DNA of 64,000 nt from Stereocaulon alpinum (GCA_018257865.1 JAEUBA010000040.1:124001-188000), one strand, 5' to 3'; positions 46,187-58,530 are shown, counted from the first letter of the stretch. Translations and numbers: made by a program. Notes: generated by a model from the letters alone, not told the origin.

Positions 46187-49100
46187 ATAACCTATTAGTA
46201 TTAAATTACTACCTAGGACGAATACTACCTACCTGTCGACTAGGGAGTTGAAAATTTCGAAGAAGGAATTTAATAATAGGATTTCGAAGAAGGAATTTAA
46301 TACTATACGCGACTAAAGAAGAACCTAATACTAGTAGATACTAAAAGCCTAATATTATTAAGATAGATAAGCTTAGACCGATTAATAAGTCGCTGCTAAA
46401 AGGCGTTAAGGATTAGCCGTATTTTAAATAGGAAATAGAAGTAATATTTAGAGTCTAAAAGATATAGAAAGTAGTAATAGGGAAGAAGAAAAGACCTATA
46501 CTACCTACGCTACTAATACCTCCTAAATCCTAATCGTCTATATCTAAAGATAAACTCCTAGAGTATATATACGAATAAATTAAGAAGTATAAGAAAGCGT
46601 TAGAAGAATAGGAAGAAAAGAACTCCTCTATTATAGGAGTACTTATACTACGCTACGGAGCTATATTAAAAAGCTATATTAGGAAGATAGAACTAGTCTC
46701 TATTACTTAGGAAAAGCTAATATAAGTATATAGTATATCTTTAATTATATTAATTAATATAATAATAGGAGTACTTACTCGTCTTAAATTAGCCTTATTT
46801 AATACTATCTAAGACTACGCCGCGGAATTTAAGAATTATAAGGATAAACTAAGCTTACTGGATACGCCTATCCTACTAGTATTACTAGTAGCGCTATTCC
46901 GTAATAGTCTAAAAGAATCGCTTATACTATACGTTTTTAACCTAGTATAATAGTATAAGACTTTAGGAAGTATACTTAATATTAATACTATAGTAGCGGC
47001 CCTATTAGAGAAATAAGTCTAACTTAATAATAGTAAACCTAATAAGGCGTTAGTAGCTAAATTTAGTAAGTAGGAAAAGGTAAGAAGATCTCCTAAAAGC
47101 CCTACCGGTAGCTAATCTTATAGTAGAAATCCTCCTACTAATAAAAAGGATAAGAAGGAAGGTAAGAAAGCCTACCCTTATTACTATAAGTTATACTATA
47201 AAGATAATTACTAGTATACTAATCTATAATTAGTACCTATTAACTAGATCCTAAATAAAGAAATTATAGACTAGATTAAGGCTAATAAAAAGAAGGCCTC
47301 CGCTATAAAGGCGTTAACAGCGCCTCTAGCCCCGCCTACGGCGAATTTATCTATAGAAGCTTAAAATAAGAAAGCTAGCGAATCTAATAAATATATTAGG
47401 CCTAGTATTATAAAGAAATCCCTCTGTAATAAGAGAAGGATTAATACGTCTATTCCTTCTAATCTAAGGGAGGAAGCAGTCTATATTAATACCGCCTCTA
47501 ACGTCTATATAATATAGGATATTTCTAAGTTCTAGACTTACCAGAAAGTTAATAAAATACTATTAGGAATCGACGGTAACTCCCTAAGAGTCCTAGGAAT
47601 TAGAAATATAGACTATCTAAGAATAATAAATAGAAAACTTTCGATAATTAAGCTTACTAGCGTCTACTATATACCCGTAATATATTATAATTTGCTCTTA
47701 GTAGCTTACCTAGAAGATAAGGGCTGCTACGCTATTATTAAAAACGGTCGATTCGATATTATTAATAATAGCGACGGTAAATTACTCCTTACCGGAAGCT
47801 AAGTAGGTAATAGTTACTTACTCGATCTTTAATATACTAAGATACTATATATATTACGATCTTCGAAGAAACCGCTCGCTAATTATATATCTTAGGATAA
47901 ATAGCACCGCCGTCTAGGTTACTTAGGTATATAAGACGTTAAGAAGCTTACTTATATTACCTTAGGAATTAATACTAAGATAGCGGATAAGCTGTAAAAA
48001 GTAGTACTACTATATAAATATTACGAAGATAACTAAAATTTATAGCAGAATTCCTTATCGATAAGACCTAATAAAACGGGAATTAGTACTAGGAGTAAAG
48101 ATCTCCTTAGATATTACTAGCGGTAGTTAGATTAAGCTTACTAAGGGCGGATACTACTATTACGCCTCCTTTATATACGAGGCTACTAATATAGTCTGGA
48201 TTTATATAATAAAATTTAAGACTAATCTCCTAATAATACTACGCGATTACCTAATATTAATAAAGACCTAAGGACGACTAGTAAGTCGCTTTACTAGTAA
48301 TAATAAACTAATCTACGCCTCTAAGGAAGTATAAGCTATTCTAAAGAGCTTTAGAATTAAATAGGAGCTAGCGGAGCTATATACGCCGAATTAAAATATA
48401 ATTATAGAGCGAACTTTTCGAACCTTATTTAGTAGAGTTCGTATAGTACTGCGAGATGCCGGCTTTAGCTAATCCTACTAGGGTAAGGTAATTAATTATA
48501 TTATCTATACTAAGAATAGGTCGCTATTATTAGTAGATCTATCTACTACTTCCTATAAAGCTTAGATAGGTAAGAAGGCTAATATTAGTAACTTTAGACT
48601 ATTTAGCTATATTACCTACGTCTATAATACTAATCTAATAAAGAAGAAGTTAGATAATAGGGCTACTAAGGCTAAATTTCTCAGCTACGGTTTCTATAAT
48701 AATTAATACCGCTTTTGAGATATATAAAGAAAACGTATATTTAAATCCTCTTAGGTACGCTAGGAGCTAGACTCCTACGTTAATAATAAAGATATAGGGG
48801 TAGGCGAAGAAGAGTTATTTAATAAAAACGACTTATAGGAATTCTTTACTACTAACTTATTAATAAAGCGATAAAAGTTACTAACTATAGAGTAATAGAA
48901 GTCGCTAACTATAACTACTAACCTAATTAAGTAAGGCGATTAAGCCTCTAACGTAACCGCTATTACAAATAATAATTTAATAGGTAATTCGGACGAAAAC
49001 GATTCGAATAATCCTAACGTTACGAATATTAATTTAAATAAATCTAACTCCTTATCTAATAATAACAACTTATTTAACAACGACGTATTTAAGACTCCTA

Positions 49101-50961
49101 CGTAGATACTAGCGCTAGAGTAGATTCCTAAGGAGACTAAAGGTCCCTAGGCTACTATATCTCTATAACGGTCGGAGACTCTTACGACTACGGTCGTAAA
49201 TACTAATCTAAATATTCGCACTATACGAATACGCGTATAAGCGAGGCCTAATTATAGGTAACTTAATAGGGGATTCGTAGTAAAAGTTACTACTAGATTA
49301 TATAAGGCTAAAGCTAACCCTATACCTCCTATACCTACTAATATTTATAAGGCCCTAAGTAGCCCTAATAAAGAAAAATAGATAGTAGCTTTCTAAGATA
49401 AGCTAACCTTATTAAAAAAGATAGTAACTTAGGATATACCAGCTCCTATTTTTAAGGGATAGAAGACCTTACTTAGATATTAGGTCCTTACTTATAAGCT
49501 AAATCCTAATAGAGAGATCGCTTAGTATAAAGTACGCTAGGTAGTTAAGGGATTTAGGTAAGTTAAAGGTCTTAACTATAATAAGACTTATTTAAGTATA
49601 GTTAAAGGTACTATAGTACGAATTCTTATAGCACTATATACTAAATATAACTATAAAATAGAGTAGTCTAATATTATTACTACCTTTCTCGAATCTTTAC
49701 TAATAGAGGAAGTATAGGTTAAGTAGCCTTATAGCTTTACTAATAGTAATCCTATAAATACCTACTAATTATAGCGCGCCCTATATAGCCTTAAGTAATC
49801 TCCTTACGAATAGTATAAAACCGTCTACTAATTTATAGAGTCCCTAGGCTATACTAGGCTAGTTAAAGACTACTCTATATTTACTAGCGAAAATAGTATA
49901 ATAGTTATATTTTATATTAATAATATCCTTATATACAGACCTAATAAGGCTATAATCGCCGAATTTAAATAGAATTTAGACTAAAGATTTAGAATAAAAT
50001 ACCTTAGTAACGTTAACTAGTATCTAGGGATAGTAATTATTCGAGACCGCCCTAACCGTACTATCTATATTAATTAGACTTTATACGCTAAGCGTATTAT
50101 TACTTAGGTAGAGATAGAATCCTACTACCTAGTTACCTTACTAATAGATAAGGGTAACGACTTAGTTAGAGTACCTAATAAATATATAGTAGATCGTACT
50201 AAGGCGGAGGTCTATTATACCTTAGTAGGAGAATTATAATAGTTATTAATAATAATACGTCTAGACTTAGCTTTTATAGTTAGAAAAAGTAGACGTTTCT
50301 TAATTAACCCTACCAGCGAGTACCTTAATTCGGTAAAATAAATTATTAAATATTTAGTAGGTACTACTAAAGTTAGACTACGCTATAGACTTAGAGACGT
50401 TACTAAAGGCGTTAATCTAGAAGGTAAATTACTTAGTTAGATAGACGTATTATAGTTAGACGATAGAGATACTTTCTATATAATATTAGGCTATATCTTT
50501 TAACTATAGAATAAACTAATTAGCTAGTCTAGTAAACTTTAAACTCTCTATACTAATTCGACTATAGAAGTAGAATACGTTACCGAATATAACGCTACTA
50601 AAGAATCTCTCTTCCTTAGCGAATTACTATAAGGGATTAGCTATAATAAAAAGGATATAAAGCCTATTAAGCTAATAGGAGATAACTAGGTAGCTATTAA
50701 ATTAGCTAGTAATCTAATTAACTACTAACGTACTAAATATATACGTAATAAGTTTTATTTTATACGCGAAATAGTATCCGAAACTAGCGAATTAACCTTA
50801 TAATATTATAATACTACTAATATAGTTACTAACGGTATAACTAAGGCTTTCGCCCCTAACGAATTCTACCTTTTCTAAGATAAGCTAGGACTAGCTACGA
50901 GCGTAATTAGTAGGGAGCTTAGATAATAGACTACCTTACTACCGCCGGTTTTAAATAGGAG

Positions 50962-51189
50962 CGTTAGAATAAGTAGTAAAAACTATAGTAGATAAGGCCT
51001 ACTTAGTAATACTTAGTAGGCTCGCTTAGCTAGCCTACTAGGGCTAGGGCTCGCTAAGGCCTCTATACGCGCACTAGATAAAATCTCTATATACAATTCT
51101 ATCTAGCAGTAACAACTTTAATAGCAATAGATTATTCCACCTTATTAAATAGCTAATAAGCCTCCAATTATATCACTGATATTCTAAAG
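50962..51189 (+). repeat. 3' LTR of the copia element
   Basis: 228 bp, from CGTTAGAATAAG to TATTCTAAAG, the same length as the 5' LTR. Differences are mainly C/T and G/A. Confidence 0.9.
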
Positions 51190-51280
51190 AGCTTTGTAGA
51201 TCCCACTCAATCGCACAATAGTTATTGAGATATAACGCACGAGATAGGTGTCGGAGCCGGTTAGTGTTAGGGTTTAGGGC

Positions 51281-52123
51281 TAGGTATAGTAGCGTATATT
51301 AACTATTCTATTAAAACTCCGCACATCTTCAACTAACACCCCTACTAATATTTTGAAATTTTAACTATACTACCTATAGGGCCTAGTATACCTATCCTAT
51401 AGGCGTAATAATTAGTTAATTATCGATCTTACTACTATTATCTATTTAGAATATCTTAGATTATCGCTACTAGCTATAATATCGCCGCCGCTAAAGTATA
51501 GAAATACGTATATTTAGTAATCTAATATCTCTACTCTAACTAAATTATAGACTACGCTAACTATCTCCTATAATAATTCTAACGTCCTATAAGCCTTCCG
51601 CCCTACTTCTATATACTATCCTACGCCTATAAGTAGCTAGGCGGGCTGTATCTAAACCCTACTATTATATAGTTAGGTCTCTAGGCCCTATCCCCCCTAA
51701 GTACCCCCCTAGCTAGGGGTAGAGTATAGCCGCTTAGGGGAAAGCCCGCTTATATACCTATTAGTATATATATACGTATTCCTATAGAGGTTCTTATACG
51801 TTAGTAGCGCTTTAGTACTACGTAGTAACCGCTATCGATTAGTAGATAGAATATTAAGCGGATATATTAGTTGCTGAGGGCCTATAGTTAATAACAGCGG
51901 CCTTAATAGCGGTGTAGTACAGCCAGCGGTAATAATCTAAGATATTCTAAATAGATAGGAGTAGCAAGAACTATAGTTAATTAATTATTACGCCTGTAGG
52001 ATAGGTATACTGAGGCCTGTAGGTAGTATAGCTGAAGTTTTGAAAATTTCAACAAGTTGGTAGGGGTGTCAATTAAAGATGTGCGGAGTTTTGATAGAAT
52101 GGTTAACATGCGCTGCCGTACTG
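51281..52123. mobile_element. Long inverted-repeat DNA element, partly RIP-mutated
   Basis: The left arm (from about 51281, through CTATTCTATTAAAACTCCGC at about 51300-51319, to about 51510) is the reverse complement of the right arm (about 51890 to 52123, with GCGGAGTTTTGATAGAATGG at 52083-52102). The arms are about 230-250 bp and the spacer about 380 bp. The short motif GGGCTAGG flanks both sides and may be a target duplication, but the exact end is unsure by a few bases. There is no coding capacity. It looks like a non-autonomous terminal-inverted-repeat transposon. Differences between arms are mostly C-to-T in the left arm. Confidence 0.7.
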
Positions 52124-52814
52124 GGGCTAGGCCCAGGTAGAAGGGTCTACCCAAACGTGCCAAGCTGCAGTGGGCCCCCAAAGCGGCTCCTCTGGGTGGC
52201 TTGAGCCCACCCTGGGATACGCTAGAAGCCTTATAACCTCGCGTGGTTGAATTTTCTCACCCAGGCGACCAGCTCTAGGCCCATTTTCCAGGGCGTAATT
52301 GGGCCGTCAGAGTGGGAATCAGCTTAGGGGGCGATGTATCTGTTTCTCAGTGCAAAAGCTGCCCGGATAAACCTCGGAGGTCCAACAACTTTCTTAACCC
52401 CCTGCTGGACTACGTCGATGATAACGTATAGTACTAGGTTGGAGGATTTTACCTGCATGTAAATTCAAAATTCGCTCTCCCCGCTGCCTGTGCATGCAGT
52501 AGTCGATCATGTGCTCGTGTACTAGTCTCACCACACCGCCGCTTCCACTCGTGGGACCAGCGGTCACGGTACAACCCTCTTGCGAGGGCTTGCGGGGCTG
52601 CCACACATGAGGGAGAGCATTGTTAGCCAACATGTCTAATGCAGGGCAACGGGCTGTGGCTTATTTGGCAGCAACTCTGTTCAAAAAGTCAAAGCCTGGG
52701 AATGTTACTACATACTTTATGACGACAGTATTACACAGATTGTGAAACAGCTTCCAGGTAAGTCCTCACCCCCGAACCTCTGGAGGATACTACTTATCTT
52801 CCGACTTTGACGAC
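52124..52814. other. Intergenic, upstream of the GMC pseudogene
   Basis: Base composition returns to normal here after the AT-rich transposon block. The short frame at 52394-52633 (minus) has no family. Near 52735-52850 a CCAG/GTAAGT site and a later CCACAG acceptor before the GMC start suggest an upstream exon of that gene. Confidence 0.4.
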
Positions 52815-54509
52815 TTGCTCTTTGAGCTACTGACCTTTGCTACGGAGGCCACAGAAGCGGACTGTATAATCGCTGGTGGCGGACTCGCTGGTTGTGCGCT
52901 TGCCTCGCGTGTTCATCAAGGTCATCCCTCTCTTCGGGTTCTCGTCATCGAAGCCGGCGTAGATCCTTCTGAAAATCCCCTCGTCATGATACCAATGGAA
53001 GGTCTTGCTCTTACTAGATCAGAATTAGACTGGGCTTATAATAGTCTCCCTCGAACCCATACCAATGATCGCATTCACACGAGCAACGCTGGCAAAGCTC
53101 TCGGTGGAGGGAGCGTCCTCAACTATGGTGGCTGGTCTCGGGGAGACCCGGCGGATTACGATGAGTGGGTGAGAATTGTATGTGATGCACGCTGGAGCTA
53201 CTCAGAACTTCTACCTTTTTTTCGTAGGTCCGAGAATTACTTCGATTACGAAGCTACTGCAAGGAACATGATTTCTCAGGACCTATTCATGTTTCCTCTG
53301 TCTTTAGGAGTGACCCCAATCGGAGATATGGGCCTCGCCAGGCTGTTTACGATGCTTAGACAGAGCTTGGCGTCAAGTACAAGCCTGATCCGAGTGGATG
53401 CTTATTAGGACTTTCTGACTACCTTGAAAATTGGAGAGATGGGCTACGGCAGCCATATACTCTTGCATACGATCTTGGAGGGGTTCACATTGTGACAAAT
53501 GCAGTGGTTCATCACGTCCTATTCTCTACTGTTGATGTTGGCCAACCCATAGCATCCACGGTCCTACTCGCAGACGGTCGACGGATCACAGCTACTAAGG
53601 AGATAATCCTTTGCGCCGGTACTTTTCGAACCCCGCAGTTATTGACGCTCTCAGGAATTGGTCCAGCAGCTACGCTGTCAAAGCACAATATACCACCAAT
53701 TGTCGATGCGCCTCAAGTCGGACAGAAAATCTGTGAGCACTTCGCTCGGTTTCGATCTTAGAAGATACACAACCCTAAGAGAGACCTAGCAATAGGAAGT
53801 CCGCTCTGGAATGACCCCGCCTTGTTCAAGGGTATGCCGTGCGATTTGGTCGTCAATGAAGCTGTTCCATAAAAAATCCTGGAACCTGCAGTCAAGGCGG
53901 ATAATCAAGTGGCTTCGAGCTCAGGAAAGGAACACAATCTGTCTTTGTACGTCCTTCTAGATCTCATCTGGAGACCACTATCCTTTACGCTCCTGCAGGC
54001 GCTACGAACCTACCCGTTGATAGGAACTACATCGCCAGCTCTATAATGCTCTATTTGCCGACATTTTGCCGACATCTCGTGGTAGTGTCACTATATCTCC
54101 AGCGTCTCCGACCGAACCTCCCGTCATAGATTCAAACTATTATGACACTAATACTGATCGCGTGTCTTTGATTTATGGTACACGGCGCATCCTCGAAGCA
54201 TTACTAGATACTTCTACGGGAAAAGCCCATGTTGAGAGTGAAGACTTCCCACCGTTGGATACCAAAGCCACAGATACTGAGATCGATGGCCGTATCAGAG
54301 CAGCCGGTGTTTCACATAAGCATGCCGCTGGATCAGCAGCGATGGGTACGGTTCTGGAAACGATCTACCTGTAGAAGGTGTTCAAGGTCTACGTATGGTG
54401 GACGCCAGTGTACTTCCAGTCCCTGTGGGAGGACATCCACAAGCTACATTATATGCTATTGTAGAGCAAGCGGCAGAGTTGATGTTAAAGGATTCTCGAG
54501 GACAATAGG
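52815..54509 (+). pseudogene. GMC-family FAD oxidoreductase pseudogene
   Basis: Glucose-methanol-choline oxidoreductase remains in one direction. The 5' part has the FAD fold DCIIAGGGLAGCALASRV, VIEAGVDPSENP and GKALGGGSVLNYGGWSRGD (GMC signature 1 region). The frame shifts near 53270, where the coding continues in another frame (GPIHVSSVF). In-frame stops follow near 53360, 53760 and 53870, at least two at expected Trp positions. GMC signature 2 is intact (GTFRTPQLLTLSGIGPA, about 53620-53680). Later parts need more shifts near 54060 and 54360 to reach the C-terminal LPVPVGGHPQATLYAI. Normal members are about 540-620 aa with a catalytic His pair; here KHAAGSAAMG keeps the first His-containing block. 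Not functional. Confidence 0.85.
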
Positions 54510-54702
54510 GCAAACTGTAACAATGTTGACTCTGGATGTTCACCAATATGATAACTTTTCAAGCGCTGATGATGATGCGATATGAATTAGATTCACAAGT
54601 GCAGTGGCAACCTGTCTTTGTAGGTGTTGCACAGATTCCTCCTCCACATATAAACGTAACAAACACTACGTGTAGGCAGTAATTTTTGTATTAGAAACTA
54701 CC

Positions 54703-54833
54703 TAGCACTTCATATTAGTTGCGATTGGCGATACCGCCAAGGCTAAGCGGTTCCGAACGCTAGATATCTAGCACTTCAAGTTAGTTGCGATCAGCGATGA
54801 CGCCAAGGCTAAGTGGTTCTGAACGCTAGAGGC
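54703..54833. repeat. 65-bp tandem duplication
   Basis: Two head-to-tail copies beginning TAGCACTTCA and containing TTAGTTGCGAT, CCGCCAAGGCTAAG or ACGCCAAGGCTAAG, and GAACGCTAGA, about 90 percent alike. It lies between the GMC pseudogene and the BBE-like gene. Confidence 0.85.
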
Positions 54834-55181
54834 CGTGAGCGTTCTAACATTAGTAGACAATCAGTCTCGAGCGGTCAGCGCCTCTCACGGTCAGACCGGG
54901 GCCCTATTCGTAGATCATCATTGGCTGGAATTGGAGTGCCTGGAGCATCCGAGCCTTGTGAAGGCTCAATGAGACGCTGGAGGAAAGCCAAATGAGTCTG
55001 ACAGCTTACCAATCTCAGAAATCTCGTTCTTATTCTGGCCATGTAGGCGAACCCTTCTACTTAAGATCCCATGGTAGGTCGCTTGTTTCTATTGGCATCT
55101 TCCCTCATAAATCTAAAGGACGATCCCCTCTTTGTCTGCGACAGTAATTACGGTACTCGCCTTCTGAGCCAAATAGGAAAC

Positions 55182-56746
55182 ATGTGGTCCGTTTGCATTC
55201 TCCTCATTACTTTGCAGGCCTCCCAAATCATTACAGCTATTGCTACCACTATCACGAGCTCTAACTTAGTCCCTTCTCCAGGCGCCGATCTTGGTTGTCT
55301 TCTTTCGCCGGGAGCCACCATTACACATGATCCCTCTATAGCGCCACGATGGAGTGAATTTGGAGCACCAACCCCCGGAACCGTGGTCAATGTAGCCACC
55401 GAGCATGATGTCCTTGTAACTGTATGTGTGCCCCAGAGCCAGCCAAGCCATCGGGGTTTATTGATCGCTTCATAGGTTCAATACTGCATCAAGAGGAGCA
55501 TTCCTTTTCTTGCCCAAAATGGCGGACATGGCTGGGCAACCACTTTCCATCTGAATCAAACCGGTATTCTTATCAATTTAAGCGGGATTCGGCAGGTCAC
55601 ATTCAATGCCCGGAGAACTCGAGTTACCTTCCAGGGTGGCGCTTTGATATCCGACGTCGTTGCTGCGGCGTACGGTAACAACACACTAGTAGCCACTGGC
55701 AACTGCAATTGCGTTGGTACCCTTGGAGCAATCTTGGGCGGAGGATATGGACATCTCATGGGTTTGTATGGATTTGGCGTTGACAACCTACTCTCGTTGA
55801 ATCTCATCACACCATCTGGAACAGCTGTCACGGTAACCCCAGCCAACGCGGATCTTTGGTGGGCTCTCCGGGGCGCCGGCCCAAATTTTGGAATCGTTAC
55901 ATCGGTGACCATGAAAGCCTATCCCACTACTGGCGACCAGAGTGTTGCCTGGCTCGGCATCATGACCTTTGCCGAAGAGAAAATCGAATCTCTGGTACAG
56001 GCAATCAATGATCTTGTCCTAGAACCTGAAATGAACATCTTTATGTACTACACTACACTTGGTGCCCCAGATTACACACCTGTGGTTGCAGCTCTCCCGT
56101 TCTATTATGGCAGTGAAGCCGCTGGGAAAGCCGCATTCGCATCCATATATGCTGTTGGTCCCTCAACCGATGGAACGGCAGTAACTCCCTACAACAAATG
56201 GAATGCTGGTTCAGACTCCTTCTGTATCAACGGAGGTCGTAAGCCCTCCTATGGGGCCGGGTTCAAAAACATGGTCCCAGCTACCTGGCGTGCGATTTGG
56301 AGCGCGTATACTGCCTTTCTTGCCAATCCTGGCACTGGCAATAGCACCGTACTTCTCGAGGCGTATTCGTTATTCACTGCCAGATCACTACCGGACTCGT
56401 CATCATCGTTCCCCTTGCGTTCGACCGTCAACTATAATGCGATTGCGATAACCTCTTACGTCGACTCAAGCCTCGATCCTGTAGCTGAGGCATTCGGATC
56501 GAAAGTGCGCGATTTGTGGAGGTCGACAGACAATCTCGCATCAAACAGCACGTAGGTTGAGGTTCCATGACCCTTATATCTTCGGATGAATCAAGCTAAT
56601 ATATTTGTCTGGTTGGCAGTTACATAAATTTCGCCTTTGGCGACGAAACGCTGCCAACTGTATATGGTGGCAACGTTGCGAGACTACGAGCTATCAAAGC
56701 GCGTTATGATCCCTTTGGCCGTTTCAACCAGTGGTTTCCTCTCTGA
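55182..56746 (+). CDS. Secreted BBE-like FAD-linked oxidoreductase (480 aa)
   Basis: Exon 55182..55421, intron 55422..55475 (GTATGT/TTCATAG), exon 55476..56551, intron 56552..56619, exon 56620..56746. The N-terminus MWSVCILLITLQASQIITA is a signal peptide. The FAD_binding_4 domain holds QNGGHGWATTF (His for 8-alpha FAD linkage) and GNCNCVGTLGAILGGGYGHL (Cys for 6-S linkage), so bicovalent flavin is likely. DLWWALRGAGPNFGIVTSVT follows. The last exon gives the family C-terminal BBE block, ending KARYDPFGRFNQWFP. Substrates are unknown; relatives oxidise oligosaccharides or fungal specialised metabolites. The gene is intact although its neighbours on both sides are broken. Confidence 0.88.
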
Positions 56747-57046
56747 GACAGCTTAGCACACTGGTCTATAAGTCAAATGAGGACCATGGTTTTTTCGTAT
56801 GGTTGACAGGTAAAATATATAAGTAATATTCCGTAAGTCTTTCGTTGACAGGTCGACACCGTTCATATCAAGTAGGACTATGTCTAGTTTTCGCAAAAGT
56901 CGATGATAAAGGCATATTCACATGCAAGGGTAGCGCAGGGGACCCACATAGCTTTGACTCGCGCCTTTAGACAGCCCTGTGCCTCTATCGCTCGATCCTC
57001 CACTCTCTGACAGTTTTGAGCTCTTCTTTCTTTCAGAAACTCTCTA

Positions 57047-57757
57047 ATGACACCACCTACCACTAGAATGCCATTCGAGAATCACACGTACCTTATTACA
57101 GGTACCAATCGAAGTAGAGATCACTCAGCAAAGATCTAGAGCAGAGCACTGATATTCATCGCAGGTATTGGCAAGGCACTACTTACGATCTGGCTTGCGC
57201 GACCCCACAGTTCGTCATCGCAAACGCTGGTATCGCCAAATACTATGGGCCAATTACAAGTGTAACAGTTGCACAAGTGCTAGAGCACGTTAATGTAAAT
57301 GCCCTGGGTAAGAGATGCTTGAAAGCTCCAACGCTGATTCGCCATTGCTCGGAGTCGACTGATTCGAGCAAGGTCCGCTTTTCCTTTTCAAGGCCGTCAG
57401 CCCACTTCTATTGAGGTCGAAAGAACACAACTTCATTGTCACGGGGTCAGCAATTGGTAGTATTGGTGGAATGGAGAAGCGGCCTGCTCCCATGTTTGCA
57501 TATGATGCTTCCAAGGCCATGCTCAATTACCTGATCCGCAAATCACGTTTCGAGAATGAGAGTATCACCGCTTTTGCTATTGATCCAGGGTAATGGCATG
57601 AAAATAATATAAGGCTTCACGGCGCTCGATCAAAAGCTAACAGATTGTGATTGTCAGATTCGTTCAGTCAGACCTGGGTAACGAGGGAGCTTCATTCTTC
57701 GGCATGGCGGAAGCGCCTGTTCCTGTGAATGATAGCGCCAACTTTCTTGTAGCTTAG
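57047..57757 (+). pseudogene. Short-chain dehydrogenase/reductase with internal deletion
   Basis: Start MTPPTTRMPFENHTYLITGT, then an intron 57114..57164 completes a TGxxxxIG-type nucleotide site (SIGKALL). Soon after WLARPH the sequence jumps to FVIANAGIAKYYGPI. Classical SDRs have about 55-60 more residues here (rest of the Rossmann fold), so that region is missing. Downstream, the catalytic Ser region (VTGSAIGSIGG) and the YxxxK motif (YDASKAMLNYL) are intact, with further GT-AG introns at about 57308 and 57592. The C-terminus ends early at TAG 57755..57757 after VNDSANFLVA. It is probably non-functional, though transcription with GT-AG splicing is possible. Confidence 0.75.
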
Positions 57758-58193
57758 GTTAGTATATACTTTGGCTGAATATGCTAGATACCGGGTGCTA
57801 ATTTTCTTAGATCGATGGGGTAATAAGGGCTAAGACGTAGGACGATGTCCGACCTTCGAAGGACGCGAATTCGAATGGTAGATAGAGAGGCTTTTGGTCG
57901 AGGCTCACGGTCATTAGGAAACACTACCGTTAGGCCAACACTATATCGGATGATAAAGCTCTTGCACCTCTATCTCTCAATACCAGAATATTAAGATCGC
58001 TTCCTGGGGACGGGTCTTAGCATGATATCCGATCAGCCAATGATTATTTACGTAACAACGTCATGACGTTTGGCCGCAATGGAGGCAGTTCAAGTGGTGG
58101 GATGCACGCGGCCTTCCGAAGCATGTTGTTCACAATTGCAGGACCTGTACTAGTGCGGTGAGGTGACTTGCGCGGAAATGAAACGTGAGCGTG
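57758..58193. other. Intergenic
   Basis: No gene seen between the SDR pseudogene and the MITE. Confidence 0.4.
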
Positions 58194-58530
58194 TATGGAG
58201 GCTGACACCGAAAGTCCTGGAACGGCGCTAACAATTCTAGTGTGCCAAGTTAGAAACCCTTGCCCTAGCTTTTGGTTGGATCCCCGGAGCGTGCCCCGTA
58301 GATTCAGGTCGGTACTGTAGGGGTAGGGAGCACAGGCTCGTTAGGGCGCGCTATAGGCGTGCGATGGCCTATGAATGCCTGCGCGACCGAGCCCTCCATC
58401 TGCTTCCCCTAACGGCACTCGCCTAGGGCAACCTCTCCCAGGGTGTCGCCGAAAGCTAGGGCAAGGGCTTCTGACTTGGCACACTAGAATTGTTAGCGCC
58501 ATTCCAGGACTTTCGGTGTCAGCCTCCGTA
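58194..58530. mobile_element. MITE with 78-bp terminal inverted repeats and TA duplications
   Basis: 333-bp element 58196..58528. The left end GGAGGCTGACACCGAAAGTC (58197 on) is repeated in reverse complement at the right end (GACTTTCGGTGTCAGCCTCC, 58508-58527). Pairing continues through TAACAATTCTAGTGTGCCAA to CCCTTGCCCTAGCTTT with only a few mismatches. TA flanks it on both sides (58194-58195, 58529-58530), the duplication expected for a Tc1/mariner-type element. The middle has no coding frame. Confidence 0.88.

Larger units (their letters stand above)
45935..51194 (+). mobile_element. Ty1/copia LTR retrotransposon, complete in outline but inactivated by RIP
   Basis: Element 45940..51189 with LTRs at both ends, flanked by the 5-bp duplication AGCTT (45935..45939 and 51190..51194). 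The internal region is extremely rich in TAA/TAG, and no intact frame survives. In one plus frame, recognisable blocks survive in copia order. A zinc-knuckle-like block with Tyr at Cys positions is at 47170-47222. A GAG-pre-integrase block is at 47902-47950 (HRRLGYLGI then DVKKL, broken by stops). Integrase follows. A reverse transcriptase box at 49910-49933 reads FYINNILI where the family has a YVDD-type centre. An RNase H block is at 50.68-50.80 kb. Stops fall where Trp or Gln codons are expected, as RIP would give. The order integrase before RT marks copia, not gypsy. Confidence 0.9.

Noticed and set aside
46000..51000. Centromere-like AT-rich block
   Set aside because: The AT richness is fully explained by one RIP-mutated copia element with LTRs and a target duplication.
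51240..51290. Interstitial telomere (GTTAGGGTTTAGGGCTAGG)
   Set aside because: Only two imperfect units at the border of the inverted-repeat element; more likely part of that element or its flank.
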